64,000 nt of DNA from Robertmurraya sp. FSL R5-0851 (GTDB taxonomy: Bacteria > Bacillota > Bacilli > Bacillales > Cytobacillaceae): positions 3,763,001 through 3,827,000 of the forward strand of contig NZ_JBBOOE010000001.1 in assembly GCF_038002965.1 (NCBI RefSeq), given 5' to 3'. How positions within the stretch are numbered: the stretch's first letter is position 1; each line of letters opens with the position of its first letter. This document shows, piece after piece, positions 45,485 to 54,624 of this stretch. Made by a program: the position numbers and the translations under genes. Under the pieces are notes generated by a model that was not told the DNA's origin, did no database searches, and worked only from the letters and a program-made list of their open reading frames with translations.

Positions 45485-46675
45485 TCACATAATACTGTAT
45501 AGTTTTTGAATTTCCTCAGCACTTTTAGTCATGTAAGATGTACAATTATATGAAAGCTCTTCTCTTCGTTTTTTATCTTTATACAAGTTTATTATTCCAT
45601 TAGTTATCCCCTCTTCAGACAATTCAACTATTAAACCATCAAATCCATTTGTAACCTGGCTTTTTGCAGTTGAATAGTTGGTAATAACCACCGGCTTCTT
45701 GAGTATTTGTGCTTCAACCACTGTAACTGCCTTACCTTCGTATCTAGATGGCTGGACATATAAGTCAGCATGTTTAATAAACGGATAAGGGTTAATTTGT
45801 TTACCTAATAGAAAAAAATGCTTCTCAAGGTTTAGTTTAATAATTAATTCCCTTAACATCTCTTCCTCTCCCCCGTAACCAACAACATACCAACAAATAT
45901 CCTTAAAACCCTTATCTCTTAGTTTTTTCATAGCTCTTACAGCATTATCAATTCCTTTTGCATGTGATAATCTGGCAACAGTTACAATTCTAAAATGATT
46001 ATCATCGAACATGGGATGATCTATTTTTATTTCTGCCATCTTCATGATATATTCTTGGGAAGCAATATTCTCCATCACCATAACCTTTTTACTTAGTTCC
46101 GGGTATTTATGTAAAAATGAATCCTTACATCCCTCTGACACTGCTATAATATGATCAAAATTGCTCCACATCTCTAAATCCAATTTAATGTTTGTTTCAA
46201 TTATTGAGTAATCAGTATGAATCCAAGCAATCTTCTTTCTTGCTTTTACCTTATTAGCAACAAAGTAATGTGGCCAAAGGTAACTTATTGCCACATCATA
46301 TTCTTTCTTTAATTCTGGTAGAAATGGGAGAGCATATTTCCACATTAATTGCATCTGAATGTAACCAGGTTCTTCAATCCTTGCCATCTTTCCCTTTAAA
46401 TCAGAGTTGAATTTTGCAAGAATTCTTGAAATGCCAATAAGCATTTGACCTTCTTTGAAGATTTCTTTTATAGATTTTCTATAAGTTGAGTATTCTTTAA
46501 TTTCCTCTAATAAGTTCACTTGATAAGGTATAAAGCTTAAGAAATCCCCTTGTTGTCTATAAAGCATTAAATCAACATTATGAGTTGTATAGTTGAAGTT
46601 TTCCAACATACTTATTAAACTTCTTTCTACTCCGCCAACTTCCAAATCAAATGAAGCGATTAATACATTCTTCAT
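45485..46675 (-). CDS. GT4 family glycosyltransferase (paralogue 3 of 3)
   Basis: 396 residues with AGGAG before the ATG. IASFDLEVGGVERSLISML, VARLSHAKGIDNAVRAM, VVGYGGEEEMLRELI and PSRYEGKAVTVVEAQIL show the GT-B family 4 fold. It is more distant from the pair at 40867 and 42063 but shares length, the IHTDYS segment and overall order. Confidence 0.9.
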   Translation of the reverse strand: MKNVLIASFDLEVGGVERSLISMLENFNYTTHNVDLMLYRQQGDFLSFIPYQVNLLEEIKEYSTYRKSIKEIFKEGQMLIGISRILAKFNSDLKGKMARIEEPGYIQMQLMWKYALPFLPELKKEYDVAISYLWPHYFVANKVKARKKIAWIHTDYSIIETNIKLDLEMWSNFDHIIAVSEGCKDSFLHKYPELSKKVMVMENIASQEYIMKMAEIKIDHPMFDDNHFRIVTVARLSHAKGIDNAVRAMKKLRDKGFKDICWYVVGYGGEEEMLRELIIKLNLEKHFFLLGKQINPYPFIKHADLYVQPSRYEGKAVTVVEAQILKKPVVITNYSTAKSQVTNGFDGLIVELSEEGITNGIINLYKDKKRREELSYNCTSYMTKSAEEIQKLYSIM

Positions 46676-46677
46676 TT

Positions 46678-47418
46678 TTAGTCTCCTATTATCTTTCTAA
46701 TTCTTGCTATATTCTCTCCACCAATCACTCTAGCAGCTATTTGTTTCAAACTACTTTTCAACCTAGCGCTGGGCGGTAACCAACTCTTATAAAAATGATG
46801 AATAGCAACAGTATCATTAGTATTTAATTTTCTAATGTTTATATAGTCATACGGGGAAAAGTATGTTTGTGGATAAAAGGCGCCAATGCCTTCAATCTCT
46901 TGATAACGTCCATCTCTTTTTAATCCAGTGTCTTCTAAGATTTTTGTAACAATCGCAACATTAGTTAGTTCATGAAAGCTTCCGTCTTCCTTTAGGAAAC
47001 CTTTGCTTCTGTATGAATCTAGGAACTGAGAAATTAGCTTATTTTCTTTTTTTGCTCCAATCGTACTTGTCGCTATATAATTTTCTTGTTCAAATCCCCA
47101 AAACGATTCATGGTGAAGAAATTTATCAAAAGGTTGAAACACTTCAACATCCGTATCTAAATATATTCCCCCCTGGTTATAGAGGACATATACTCTTACA
47201 TAGTCACTTACAAAGGCAAATTTCCCAGCTTCATAAGCTTCTCGAATGAAGGTATTTGAATGAATGTCAAAGTTGGTTTCATTCCATTCAATAATTTCAT
47301 AATCTTTTAGGGTTTTCCTCCAGCTTAGAATGCACTTTTTAACGATTTCAGGCTTTTCTTTCCCGCCAAACCAGCAATAGTGGATAACCTTTGGGATATT
47401 TGTTGTATCTGTTTTCAT
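46678..47418 (-). CDS. GT32-type glycosyltransferase (DXD sugar-binding)
   Basis: 246 residues from the ATG at 47418 with AAGGG 7 nt upstream. IPKVIHYCWFGG, AFVSDYVRVYVLYNQGGIYLD and the D-x-D in LDTDVEVFQPF match Gly_transf_sug (OCH1/capsular type) enzymes. IHHFYKSWLPP near the end is common in the family. It follows the SinR-like gene by 10 bp and stays in the operon. Confidence 0.88.
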   Translation of the reverse strand: MKTDTTNIPKVIHYCWFGGKEKPEIVKKCILSWRKTLKDYEIIEWNETNFDIHSNTFIREAYEAGKFAFVSDYVRVYVLYNQGGIYLDTDVEVFQPFDKFLHHESFWGFEQENYIATSTIGAKKENKLISQFLDSYRSKGFLKEDGSFHELTNVAIVTKILEDTGLKRDGRYQEIEGIGAFYPQTYFSPYDYINIRKLNTNDTVAIHHFYKSWLPPSARLKSSLKQIAARVIGGENIARIRKIIGD

Positions 47419-47428
47419 CCACACACCC

Positions 47429-47767
47429 TTATCCTTGTTTAGTATTCTGCCACTTAATAAAATCTAAGAGCATCTTATATTCTTGAATTTGATCTTTCTC
47501 TACTCCGGAGTCTCTTAATTCTTTAACAAACTCTACCCACTCACTGTCCATTTGAGTCTCTTTTTTATGATCTCCTGAACCTAATAATTCTTTTAAATCG
47601 ACTTCTAACACTGAAGCAATTTTTTCAATCACATTAATGGATGGGTTTTGATTTAGATTTCTTTCAATGTTGCTCAGGTATGATTTGGCTATTCCAGCTC
47701 GTTCTGCAAGCTCTGTTAAGGTAAGGCCTCTTCTTTTTCGAATATCATAAATGTTTTTTCCAATCAT
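47429..47767 (-). CDS. SinR-like transcriptional regulator (XRE HTH plus SinI-type domain)
   Basis: 112 residues. The XRE helix-turn-helix spans about 5-62 (RKRRGLTLTELAERAGIAKSYLSNIERNLNQNPS), very close to SinR of B. subtilis. The C-terminal part DSEWVEFVKELRDSGVEKDQI and DFIKWQ is the SinI/SinR multimerisation domain. SinR represses biofilm operons by binding GTTCTYT boxes; such boxes crowd the promoter of this same operon. It lies between epsN and a GT32 gene, so it is probably under its own control. SlrR is the alternative identity. Confidence 0.88.
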   Translation of the reverse strand: MIGKNIYDIRKRRGLTLTELAERAGIAKSYLSNIERNLNQNPSINVIEKIASVLEVDLKELLGSGDHKKETQMDSEWVEFVKELRDSGVEKDQIQEYKMLLDFIKWQNTKQG

Positions 47768-47782
47768 TATTTTTACCCCGTT

Positions 47783-48964
47783 TTATCCGTATTGTTGTAC
47801 TTTTTCACATCCTAGGTTTAAGGATTTAATACAATCTACTATTCTAATCAGTTCTTCTTCTGTTAGATTTGAACCTGAAGGGAGGCAAATCCCCGATTCA
47901 AATAATTGGTCTGACACACTATAGGTTTCATGATGTGAATAATATTTCATCCCTCTAAATAAAGGCTGTAAATGGAGTGGTTTCCATACAGGTCGAGCTT
48001 CTATATTCTCATTAGCCATTAAGTCCAAGATGTCCTTTACAGAAACTCCTGCTTCTATTTCATTTATTGTTAAAGCAGTCAGCCAACGGTTGGACTTGGT
48101 ACCCTTCAATTCAGGCATAAAATAAATACCAGGTAAATGTCCTAATTCTTCTTGATATTTAGAAAATACACTTCTCCTCGCTTGCACTCTTTCTTTTAAA
48201 ACCTCTAATTGTCCTCTACCTATACCCGCTAAAACATTACTCATTCGGTAGTTATAGCCCATCGTGCTGTGCTGATAATGTGGGGCAAAGTCTCGGGCTT
48301 GCGTTGCTAAGAATCGTGCTCGGTTTAAGGCTTCTAAATCATCGGAAACCAGCATACCTCCGCCAGATGTTGTGATAATTTTGTTCCCATTAAAGGAGTA
48401 AACTCCGAACTTGCCAAGCGTTCCACTTGGTATATCTTTGTATGAAGCTCCTAACGATTCTGCTGCATCCTCAATAATGGGTACCTCATATTCATTACAA
48501 TGAGTTACTATCTCATCCATTTTGGCACTTTGACCATAAAGATTGACAACAATAACTGCCTTAGGTAACCTTCCATGAAGTTTCGCATCCCTTAATGCTC
48601 TCTCAAGTGCCTTCGGAGACATGTTCCACGTATCCGGCTCTGAGTCAATAAAAACTGGCTCTGCTCCTTGGTATAGAATTGGGTTTGCACTTGCAACAAA
48701 GGTAAGTGAGGAGCAAAATACAGTATCTCCTTTACCTACTTCTAATAAAGAAAGAGCCAAGTGGATGGCAGCTGTACCTGAACTAACAGCAACTGCTCCA
48801 TTGACTCCTACGTAATCGGCCAATTCTTTTTCAAAGGCATCCACATTAGGTCCTAAAGGGGCAATCCAATTCGTTTCAATTGCCTCCTGCATATACTTGG
48901 CTTCATTACCTGACAGATGAGGAGGCGATAGGAAAATTCGACTTTTCTTAACTGAAGAAATCAT
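47783..48964 (-). CDS. epsN: EpsN-like PLP aminotransferase (DegT/DnrJ/EryC1)
   Basis: 393 residues. SRIFLSPPHLSGNEAKYM, the PLP-lysine motif NGNKIITTSGGGM (Lys195), VSSGTAAIHLALSLL and IIEDAAESLGASYK are typical of PglE/EpsN sugar aminotransferases. With EpsC and EpsM it would make UDP-N,N'-diacetylbacillosamine, as known for the B. subtilis eps proteins. It is contiguous with epsM (1-bp gap). Strong sequence and order match. Confidence 0.92.
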   Translation of the reverse strand: MISSVKKSRIFLSPPHLSGNEAKYMQEAIETNWIAPLGPNVDAFEKELADYVGVNGAVAVSSGTAAIHLALSLLEVGKGDTVFCSSLTFVASANPILYQGAEPVFIDSEPDTWNMSPKALERALRDAKLHGRLPKAVIVVNLYGQSAKMDEIVTHCNEYEVPIIEDAAESLGASYKDIPSGTLGKFGVYSFNGNKIITTSGGGMLVSDDLEALNRARFLATQARDFAPHYQHSTMGYNYRMSNVLAGIGRGQLEVLKERVQARRSVFSKYQEELGHLPGIYFMPELKGTKSNRWLTALTINEIEAGVSVKDILDLMANENIEARPVWKPLHLQPLFRGMKYYSHHETYSVSDQLFESGICLPSGSNLTEEELIRIVDCIKSLNLGCEKVQQYG

Positions 48965-49609
48965 TTAGACACCCTCTATCAATTGTAGTTTTATTACTTT
49001 AGCAGGGACACCAACAGCTGTACTTGATGGAGGGATGGTCTTTATCACAGTGGCACCAGCACCGATGATTGACCATTCCCCAATTTCTAAGCTAGGAATA
49101 ACTGAGGCTCCTGCCCCTATATGTACTCCTTCTCCCACTTTCACTCCACCCGTCAATGTAGCTTTTGGAGAAACATGAACAAAATCAGAGATTTGGTTAT
49201 CATGTTCAATAATTGCTCCTGTATTAATGATCGTATGATTACCAATGTACGAATCTGCATTTATTACGGCCTGTGGCATGACAACTGTCCCCACACCAAT
49301 TGTTACACTCGGACTAATCCATGCTGTCGGATGAATCAATGTTGCATAGAAAGCATCTTCAAACCCTAATCTTTCGACTATTCTTTTCCTAGTCTCATTT
49401 CTTCCAATTGCTATAATGAACTTTAGATCTGGATGAATGTGTAATAGTTGTTTAGCCGAATCGATTGGACCATTGTAAACAGAATGTTCAAAATTTAGAC
49501 TCGTGTATTTATCATCTAAAAAGGCGATAATTTGATTTTTTTCACTTAACCGAACCAAATCTTGAATAACCTTGCTATGTCCTCCCGTTCCAACAACCGC
49601 TAGTTTCAT
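48965..49609 (-). CDS. epsM: EpsM-like sugar O/N-acetyltransferase (NeuD/PglD family)
   Basis: 214 residues with AAGGAGG before the ATG. An N-terminal Rossmann-like part (AVVGTGGHSKVIQDLV) is followed by left-handed beta-helix hexapeptide repeats (IGVGTVVMPQAVINADSYIG, VHIGAGASVIPSLEIGEWSIIGAGATV). His in HDNQISDFVHVSP is the likely base. It acetylates the 4-amino sugar made by EpsC and EpsN. It overlaps epsL by 4 bp. Confidence 0.92.
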   Translation of the reverse strand: MKLAVVGTGGHSKVIQDLVRLSEKNQIIAFLDDKYTSLNFEHSVYNGPIDSAKQLLHIHPDLKFIIAIGRNETRKRIVERLGFEDAFYATLIHPTAWISPSVTIGVGTVVMPQAVINADSYIGNHTIINTGAIIEHDNQISDFVHVSPKATLTGGVKVGEGVHIGAGASVIPSLEIGEWSIIGAGATVIKTIPPSSTAVGVPAKVIKLQLIEGV

Positions 49610-50217
49610 CCATGACCTCCTTCTACTGATTTTGTACCCTTGAATGGTTCTACTGTAGCTACCCCTCTTTGGGTAATCCCTTCAGTTTTAACTACTTTTT
49701 TTATCGTTATAAATAAGATTTTCAAGTCTAACCATAAGGAACGATTGTTCACATACCAAACATCCAATTTAAACTTATCTTCCCAGCTGATTGCGTTACG
49801 TCCATTTACTTGGGCCCACCCAGTAATTCCTGGTCGGACCATATGACGTTTTGCTTGTTCTTCGGAATATAATGGTAAATATTCCATTAATAAGGGTCTA
49901 GGGCCTACTAAGCTTATATCCCCTATAATGACATTTATTAATTGTGGGAGTTCATCAAGACTGAACCTTCTTAATGTAGCTCCAAACGGGGTGAGTCGAA
50001 TCCGGTCAGAAAACAAATTCCCCATACTATCTCTGGCATCGGTCATTGTCCGAAACTTATAAAGATAAAATGGTTTTCCATGTAATCCCGGCCGTTGCTG
50101 CTTAAATAATATTGGTGCTCCTAGTTTGATTCTTATTAAAAGAGCTAAAGTTAACATGACTGGCAAAAACAAGATAAATAGTATCAAGCCACATATAAAA
50201 TCAAGACATCTCTTCAC
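49606..50217 (-). CDS. epsL: EpsL-like initiating sugar transferase (phosphoglycosyl transferase)
   Basis: 203 residues from a GTG with GGGAG upstream. A re-entrant membrane segment (about 5-30) precedes the catalytic core: FKQQRPGLHGKPF, KFRTMTD, SLDELPQLINVIIGDISLVGPRP and RPGITGWAQVNGRN. This is the monotopic PglC family, which moves phospho-sugar onto undecaprenyl phosphate to begin the repeat unit. The Asp-Glu pair in LDEL is the catalytic dyad. Matches B. subtilis EpsL in length and place. Confidence 0.93.
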   Translation of the reverse strand: MKRCLDFICGLILFILFLPVMLTLALLIRIKLGAPILFKQQRPGLHGKPFYLYKFRTMTDARDSMGNLFSDRIRLTPFGATLRRFSLDELPQLINVIIGDISLVGPRPLLMEYLPLYSEEQAKRHMVRPGITGWAQVNGRNAISWEDKFKLDVWYVNNRSLWLDLKILFITIKKVVKTEGITQRGVATVEPFKGTKSVEGGHG

Positions 50218-50229
50218 TTTTCCTACTCC

Positions 50230-50382
50230 CTAGGGTAGAATTTGCTTTTTAGGTTCTAAAAGTTCATTCAATCTTTGCTGAATTTCTACAATCATGTCAT
50301 TCACTTGTATATCTGACTCCTGCCCTTTTGAATAAAGCTCCACAAGCAATTCTTTAAATTTTTGTTGCGTTTGTAATCCCAC
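50230..50382 (-). CDS. Small 50-residue protein of the eps operon
   Basis: GTG at 50382 with GAGG 8 nt upstream, directly after the galE stop codon; TAG stop 12 bp before epsL. The product MGLQTQQKFKELL... continues as a charged amphipathic helix ending LNELLEPKKQILP. Spacing and ribosome binding site make it a likely real gene. I do not recognise it. A coiled, soluble small protein of this kind could be a regulator or adaptor, but nothing shows that. Confidence 0.7.
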   Translation of the reverse strand: MGLQTQQKFKELLVELYSKGQESDIQVNDMIVEIQQRLNELLEPKKQILP

Positions 50383-50392
50383 TGTTTTTTCC

Positions 50393-51472
50393 TCACTTTA
50401 CTGTTTCTTCAACTTTTTCCCCAAATAAAAAATCCCCACTTTTTCCTGTAAAGTGAGGGTCTTCTTCATATCCATTTGGATTTTTTCGTTGCCATCGCCA
50501 AGCATCGGCACACATTTCTTCTATTCCTTTTTCCGCTTCCCAGTTCAGACCCATTTTTGCCTTGGTGGGATCTGCAAAACAAGATGCTACATCTCCTGGT
50601 CTAGGCTTTACTATTTTGTAAGGAACCTTAGCCTGTGAAGCATGCTCAAAGGCTTGAACGACATCAAGAACACTGTATCCTTTTCCCGTTCCAAGATTAT
50701 ATGCACCAATTCCTTTTGTTTCCTTCACCTTTTCTACTGCTTTTAAATGACCTTTTGCTAAATCAACTACGTGAATATAGTCCCTTACACCCGTTCCATC
50801 TGGAGTTGGGTAGTCGTTTCCGAAGACACTTAACTCTTTAAGTTTTCCAACAGCCACTTGCGTGATATAAGGCATTAGGTTGTTAGGAATACCGTTAGGG
50901 TCCTCTCCAATTAGTCCACTTTCATGTGCTCCAACCGGATTAAAGTATCTTAATAAAGCGATACTCCAGCTTTTATCAGATTCATATACGTCTCTGAGTA
51001 TCTCTTCAATCATCAGCTTTGTTCTTCCATAAGGGTTCATTGCCCATAAGCTGGCGTCTTCTTTGATTGGCACACTTTCTGGTACACCGTATACCGTTGC
51101 AGATGAACTAAAAACAAGATTTTTCACTCCATATTTGCTCATCACTTTACAAAGAATCACTGTGCTAGTGATATTGTTGTGGTAATACCAAAGTGGAGCA
51201 TTCACTGATTCTCCTACTGCTTTTAGACCAGCAAAGTGAATCACTGCATTAATTTCGTTTTCTTCAAATACTTTAGTAAGTGCTTTCTCATCTAAAAGAT
51301 CGATAAAATAAACCTTGAAGTCTTTCCCTGTAATGTTTTTTATTCTATTCAAAGATTCTGGTTTGCTATTAATGAAGTTGTCAACAACAACGATATTGTG
51401 TCCTTCATTTAATAACTCAACGCATGTATGACTTCCAATGTAGCCTGCTCCACCCGTGACAAGGATTGCCAT
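50393..51472 (-). CDS. galE: UDP-glucose 4-epimerase
   Basis: 359 residues. [16 protein letters not shown] (from residue 5) binds [11 protein letters not shown] and NPYGRTK give the catalytic Ser and the Y-x-x-x-K pair; the GalE marks YHNNI and [21 protein letters not shown] are present. It interconverts UDP-glucose and UDP-galactose for the matrix polymer. The C-terminus is about 20 residues longer than usual GalE ([15 protein letters not shown] onward). AGGGGTG precedes the ATG. Confidence 0.95.
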   Translation of the reverse strand: MAILVTGGAGYIGSHTCVELLNEGHNIVVVDNFINSKPESLNRIKNITGKDFKVYFIDLLDEKALTKVFEENEINAVIHFAGLKAVGESVNAPLWYYHNNITSTVILCKVMSKYGVKNLVFSSSATVYGVPESVPIKEDASLWAMNPYGRTKLMIEEILRDVYESDKSWSIALLRYFNPVGAHESGLIGEDPNGIPNNLMPYITQVAVGKLKELSVFGNDYPTPDGTGVRDYIHVVDLAKGHLKAVEKVKETKGIGAYNLGTGKGYSVLDVVQAFEHASQAKVPYKIVKPRPGDVASCFADPTKAKMGLNWEAEKGIEEMCADAWRWQRKNPNGYEEDPHFTGKSGDFLFGEKVEETVK

Positions 51473-51493
51473 ATATTCACCCCTTTTTATCTT

Positions 51494-52561
51494 CTACAGG
51501 TAATTACTTTCATAATAAATATTGAGACTTATTACAGATTCATAGAAATAATATAGGAAATAAAAAATTACTATCAGATAATATATAAACCTTTGTTCTC
51601 TTCCTCTGAAAACCTGGACTACCCAAGAAACCAGAATCAATTGATAGAGATTGAAATAAATAGAAAAACGGGCAAATATCCAATTTTGCGTGGAGATAAT
51701 CATAAATATTAACCCTATGAGAGCCATATTTACTATATAGTCACTACTGGGAAATATCTCTCTAAGCTTTTCTCTTCCTAAAAAAGCAATTACAAGAGGA
51801 GCAGCATATACAGCTACACGGATAACATTTGCTCCTCCTTCATCAAAGTTTGAGTAATGTCCATACTGTGTATCTTCAATTGCTGAAAACAATAGAGAAG
51901 AAAATAAATCAAACCCAACGACAATAATAACGGAGAAGAATAATAGAATAATTGTCGCCCTAGACCAAGCTTTGTATCTAACTAAAAAGTATATAGGTAA
52001 AAGTATAAGTGCACTTTGATGAAAAGTAGCAGCTATTAAAACAACAAGGAAATACATTATCCAGTTTCCACTAATGATAAAACGCGTAGCAGTAAATATG
52101 ATTGCCGCCGCTAACACCTGTCGTATCCCATTCATTGACACAAGAAATAAGCCACCTGTGATATATGCATAGGTACTTAATTCAAAGAGCCCTGAGTATT
52201 TGGATAATGTCAAAACGATAAGTATATTAGTTATTAACGCGGTAACAAATATTAGCGTTTGAGGATCAGTTGAATAATTTTTTAATAGCATTTGAAGGAT
52301 TCCGAAACCAAAGTCTTTATCTTTTACTATTGAATCCCATGTAAAATTACTAACTTTAAATGAGTGCATATAAAAGAAGGTGTCACCAATGTTTTTTCTA
52401 AGTCCTGAAATGACTACTAGTGATACCATAACTCCTGCTACTAATAATCGATTAAGTCTAATATTTATTGGTACACCATTTACAAGTACTGGATTTGAGA
52501 AATATCTAGCAAAAAACGAAAATATAAAAACGATAGCAAGATTCCACCATAAAAAGGTCAT
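51494..52561 (-). CDS. epsG: EpsG-like polysaccharide polymerase
   Basis: 355 residues with about ten membrane spans. ISGLRKNIGDTFFYMHSF near residue 60 and GGLFLVSMNGIRQVLAAAI (the conserved R near 145) mark EpsG (PF14897)-type proteins, taken as Wzy-like polymerases. Located between a GT2 gene and galE. Works at the outer face of the membrane with the flippase at 31666. Confidence 0.88.
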   Translation of the reverse strand: MTFLWWNLAIVFIFSFFARYFSNPVLVNGVPINIRLNRLLVAGVMVSLVVISGLRKNIGDTFFYMHSFKVSNFTWDSIVKDKDFGFGILQMLLKNYSTDPQTLIFVTALITNILIVLTLSKYSGLFELSTYAYITGGLFLVSMNGIRQVLAAAIIFTATRFIISGNWIMYFLVVLIAATFHQSALILLPIYFLVRYKAWSRATIILLFFSVIIVVGFDLFSSLLFSAIEDTQYGHYSNFDEGGANVIRVAVYAAPLVIAFLGREKLREIFPSSDYIVNMALIGLIFMIISTQNWIFARFSIYFNLYQLILVSWVVQVFRGREQRFIYYLIVIFYFLYYFYESVISLNIYYESNYL

Positions 52562-52596
52562 GTGTAACTACCTTTCAGCATTGTATAGGAAGTAAT

Positions 52597-53493
52597 TTAC
52601 TGCTTTACTGTTGCTCTTTGTGTTCTATTAATGAACAGATATAATGAAACACCAAATGGTATGGCTAATGCTGTAAATACTTTATTTGGTGATTCGATTA
52701 AAAATCTATTATTTTTTATCATTAGGCTACTAGAGACATAATGAATACACTCTCTAAATTTATCTTTCATTGTAGGTGAGTATTTCATTGCTTCTTTCCT
52801 AAAAAAGGCAAATCCATATGGATTTTTCCTGTATTGATGGATCATATTCATACTCGACCCATCTTCAAGATACTCCACATGGCAGAGAACTTCGTTCATA
52901 ACTAGTAACGGACATTCTTGATCAATTAAAATATACTTATAACTTAATGGACAATATTTTTCACCATTAAAAAGGGGGTATGGTGGGGTTTTTTTAGTTA
53001 ACTCTGATCGATAAACAAGTTTTTTATCTCCCTTAACTTTGGACTTTGCATATAAATCAGTTAATGTTGTTTCTTTTAATTGTTCTGGAATTCTTGTACC
53101 GATTATTTGCCCTTCAGGGGTGGCATCAAGTCCTATTAATCCAGCATATTTATTACTACCATACCTATTCCAATATTGTACTATTTTCTCAACAGCGTCA
53201 TCGGGCATATAGTCATCTGAATCAATACAAACATTTAACTCGGTTTCTATCAATTCATAGGCTGTATTATGTGCCCCGTGCATACCTTGATTTTCTTGAT
53301 AGTGGTACTTAATAGGTACTCTACCCTCAGTGATCCACTGTTTCACTAAATCCCTTGTATTATCAGTTGATCCATCATCTATGATTAACCAAATGAACTC
53401 CTTACAAGTTTGCCTTTGAAGACTTTCATAACATAAGTGAAGAGTATATGCACGATTGTAGGTAGGGGTGAAAATAGTTAAAAGGGGCTTCAA
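52597..53493 (-). CDS. GT2 family glycosyltransferase
   Basis: About 298 residues from the TTG at 53493 with AGGAGG 7 nt upstream. LTIFTPTYNRAYTLHLCYESL, IDDGSTDNTRDLV and VCIDSDDYMPDDAV define GT2; the C-terminal EYLEDGSSMNMIHQYRKNPYGF is shared with teichuronic/capsule transferases. In position it corresponds roughly to EpsH of B. subtilis, but I would not assign the symbol. Confidence 0.88.
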   Translation of the reverse strand: MKPLLTIFTPTYNRAYTLHLCYESLQRQTCKEFIWLIIDDGSTDNTRDLVKQWITEGRVPIKYHYQENQGMHGAHNTAYELIETELNVCIDSDDYMPDDAVEKIVQYWNRYGSNKYAGLIGLDATPEGQIIGTRIPEQLKETTLTDLYAKSKVKGDKKLVYRSELTKKTPPYPLFNGEKYCPLSYKYILIDQECPLLVMNEVLCHVEYLEDGSSMNMIHQYRKNPYGFAFFRKEAMKYSPTMKDKFRECIHYVSSSLMIKNNRFLIESPNKVFTALAIPFGVSLYLFINRTQRATVKQ

Positions 53494-53507
53494 GACTAAT
53501 CCTCCTA

Positions 53508-54614
53508 TCACTTTGCTTCCATTAAATAATAATTTTCAAGCCAACTAGCCATACTATTCGTGTCATATCCACTTTCTCTTAAATGCATGGATGTATCATA
53601 ATGCTCATGAGTTTTTGATAGTATTTTATTTGCCCAATAATCCGGAGAAGCTTGTAAGCTTATAAACTCTACCCTTCCAGTGACATCACTTTCCTTAGTA
53701 ATCGAATCTGACACAATACAGTTTAGTCCGGCTGCTTGTGCTTCTATTAACACGACAGGCAAACCTTCGAATAATGATGGGAATAAAAAAAGATCCATTG
53801 CATTCATTAAGTTAGAAATATCTCCACGGACCCCTAAAAATTTAATATTCTTAGATAAACCCAAATTTTTCACTTTCTCTTCAACTGTATTTCTTAAATC
53901 TCCATCCCCCACAAGTAATAAAATGGAATTTGGTGTTTTCTTATAGACTGATTGAAAAATATCAATTAGATAATCATGATTTTTTTGCTTATTAAATCTA
54001 CCGATGTGACCAATGACTAACTCATCTTCACCAATACCTAGTTCTTTTCTTAGTGATTTTCTCACTTCTGAGTTAAACTTGAATTCTTTTACATTTACAG
54101 CGTTATTAAGGACTTTCACTTTATTATCATTAGAAACCCTTCTTCCAAAAAGCCATTCCCCTGCCTTTTTAGAACATGCAAAATAAGTCGTAGGATTTTG
54201 CTTCATATAATATCGAGCATAAAGTCTGAATGGAAGCTTTAAATCGATTCCTAAATCACTCAAGTGACTATGAGCAATTCTTACTTTCACTCCAGCTTTT
54301 TTAGCTGCTCTTAAAACAAAGCTACTATTTTCATTGATATGAGAGTGGACTATTTTATATTTGTTCAATTGAAAAAAATCATCTAATAGGCTGAAGTATC
54401 TCTGATAGTTTCCTGGACGAATAGGAGGCATGTTATAGATTCTCCCTCCTAAATTAAGGATTTCGTCATCGTAGTGACCCTTTTCTTCCCGATGAACCAT
54501 AAAATCAAACTGAACCTTAGTTCGATCGATTTGGCGGTAGTAATTCATCAGCATGGTTTCTAATCCACCACGGTTCATGATGGTTACTACTTGAAGTATT
54601 CTTATTGGTTCCAC
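53508..54614 (-). CDS. epsF: EpsF-like GT4 glycosyltransferase
   Basis: 368 residues from a GTG behind GGAGG. RILQVVTIMNRGGLETMLMNYYR, FMVHREEKGHYDDEI, HIGRFNKQKNHDYLIDIF and LFPSLFEGLPVVLIEAQAAGL match the EpsF/CapM type of GT-B family 4 enzymes. It precedes a GT2 gene and follows another, as in the eps core. Symbol by similarity and order. Confidence 0.85.
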   Translation of the reverse strand: MEPIRILQVVTIMNRGGLETMLMNYYRQIDRTKVQFDFMVHREEKGHYDDEILNLGGRIYNMPPIRPGNYQRYFSLLDDFFQLNKYKIVHSHINENSSFVLRAAKKAGVKVRIAHSHLSDLGIDLKLPFRLYARYYMKQNPTTYFACSKKAGEWLFGRRVSNDNKVKVLNNAVNVKEFKFNSEVRKSLRKELGIGEDELVIGHIGRFNKQKNHDYLIDIFQSVYKKTPNSILLLVGDGDLRNTVEEKVKNLGLSKNIKFLGVRGDISNLMNAMDLFLFPSLFEGLPVVLIEAQAAGLNCIVSDSITKESDVTGRVEFISLQASPDYWANKILSKTHEHYDTSMHLRESGYDTNSMASWLENYYLMEAK

Positions 54615-54624
54615 ATCGATCCTC

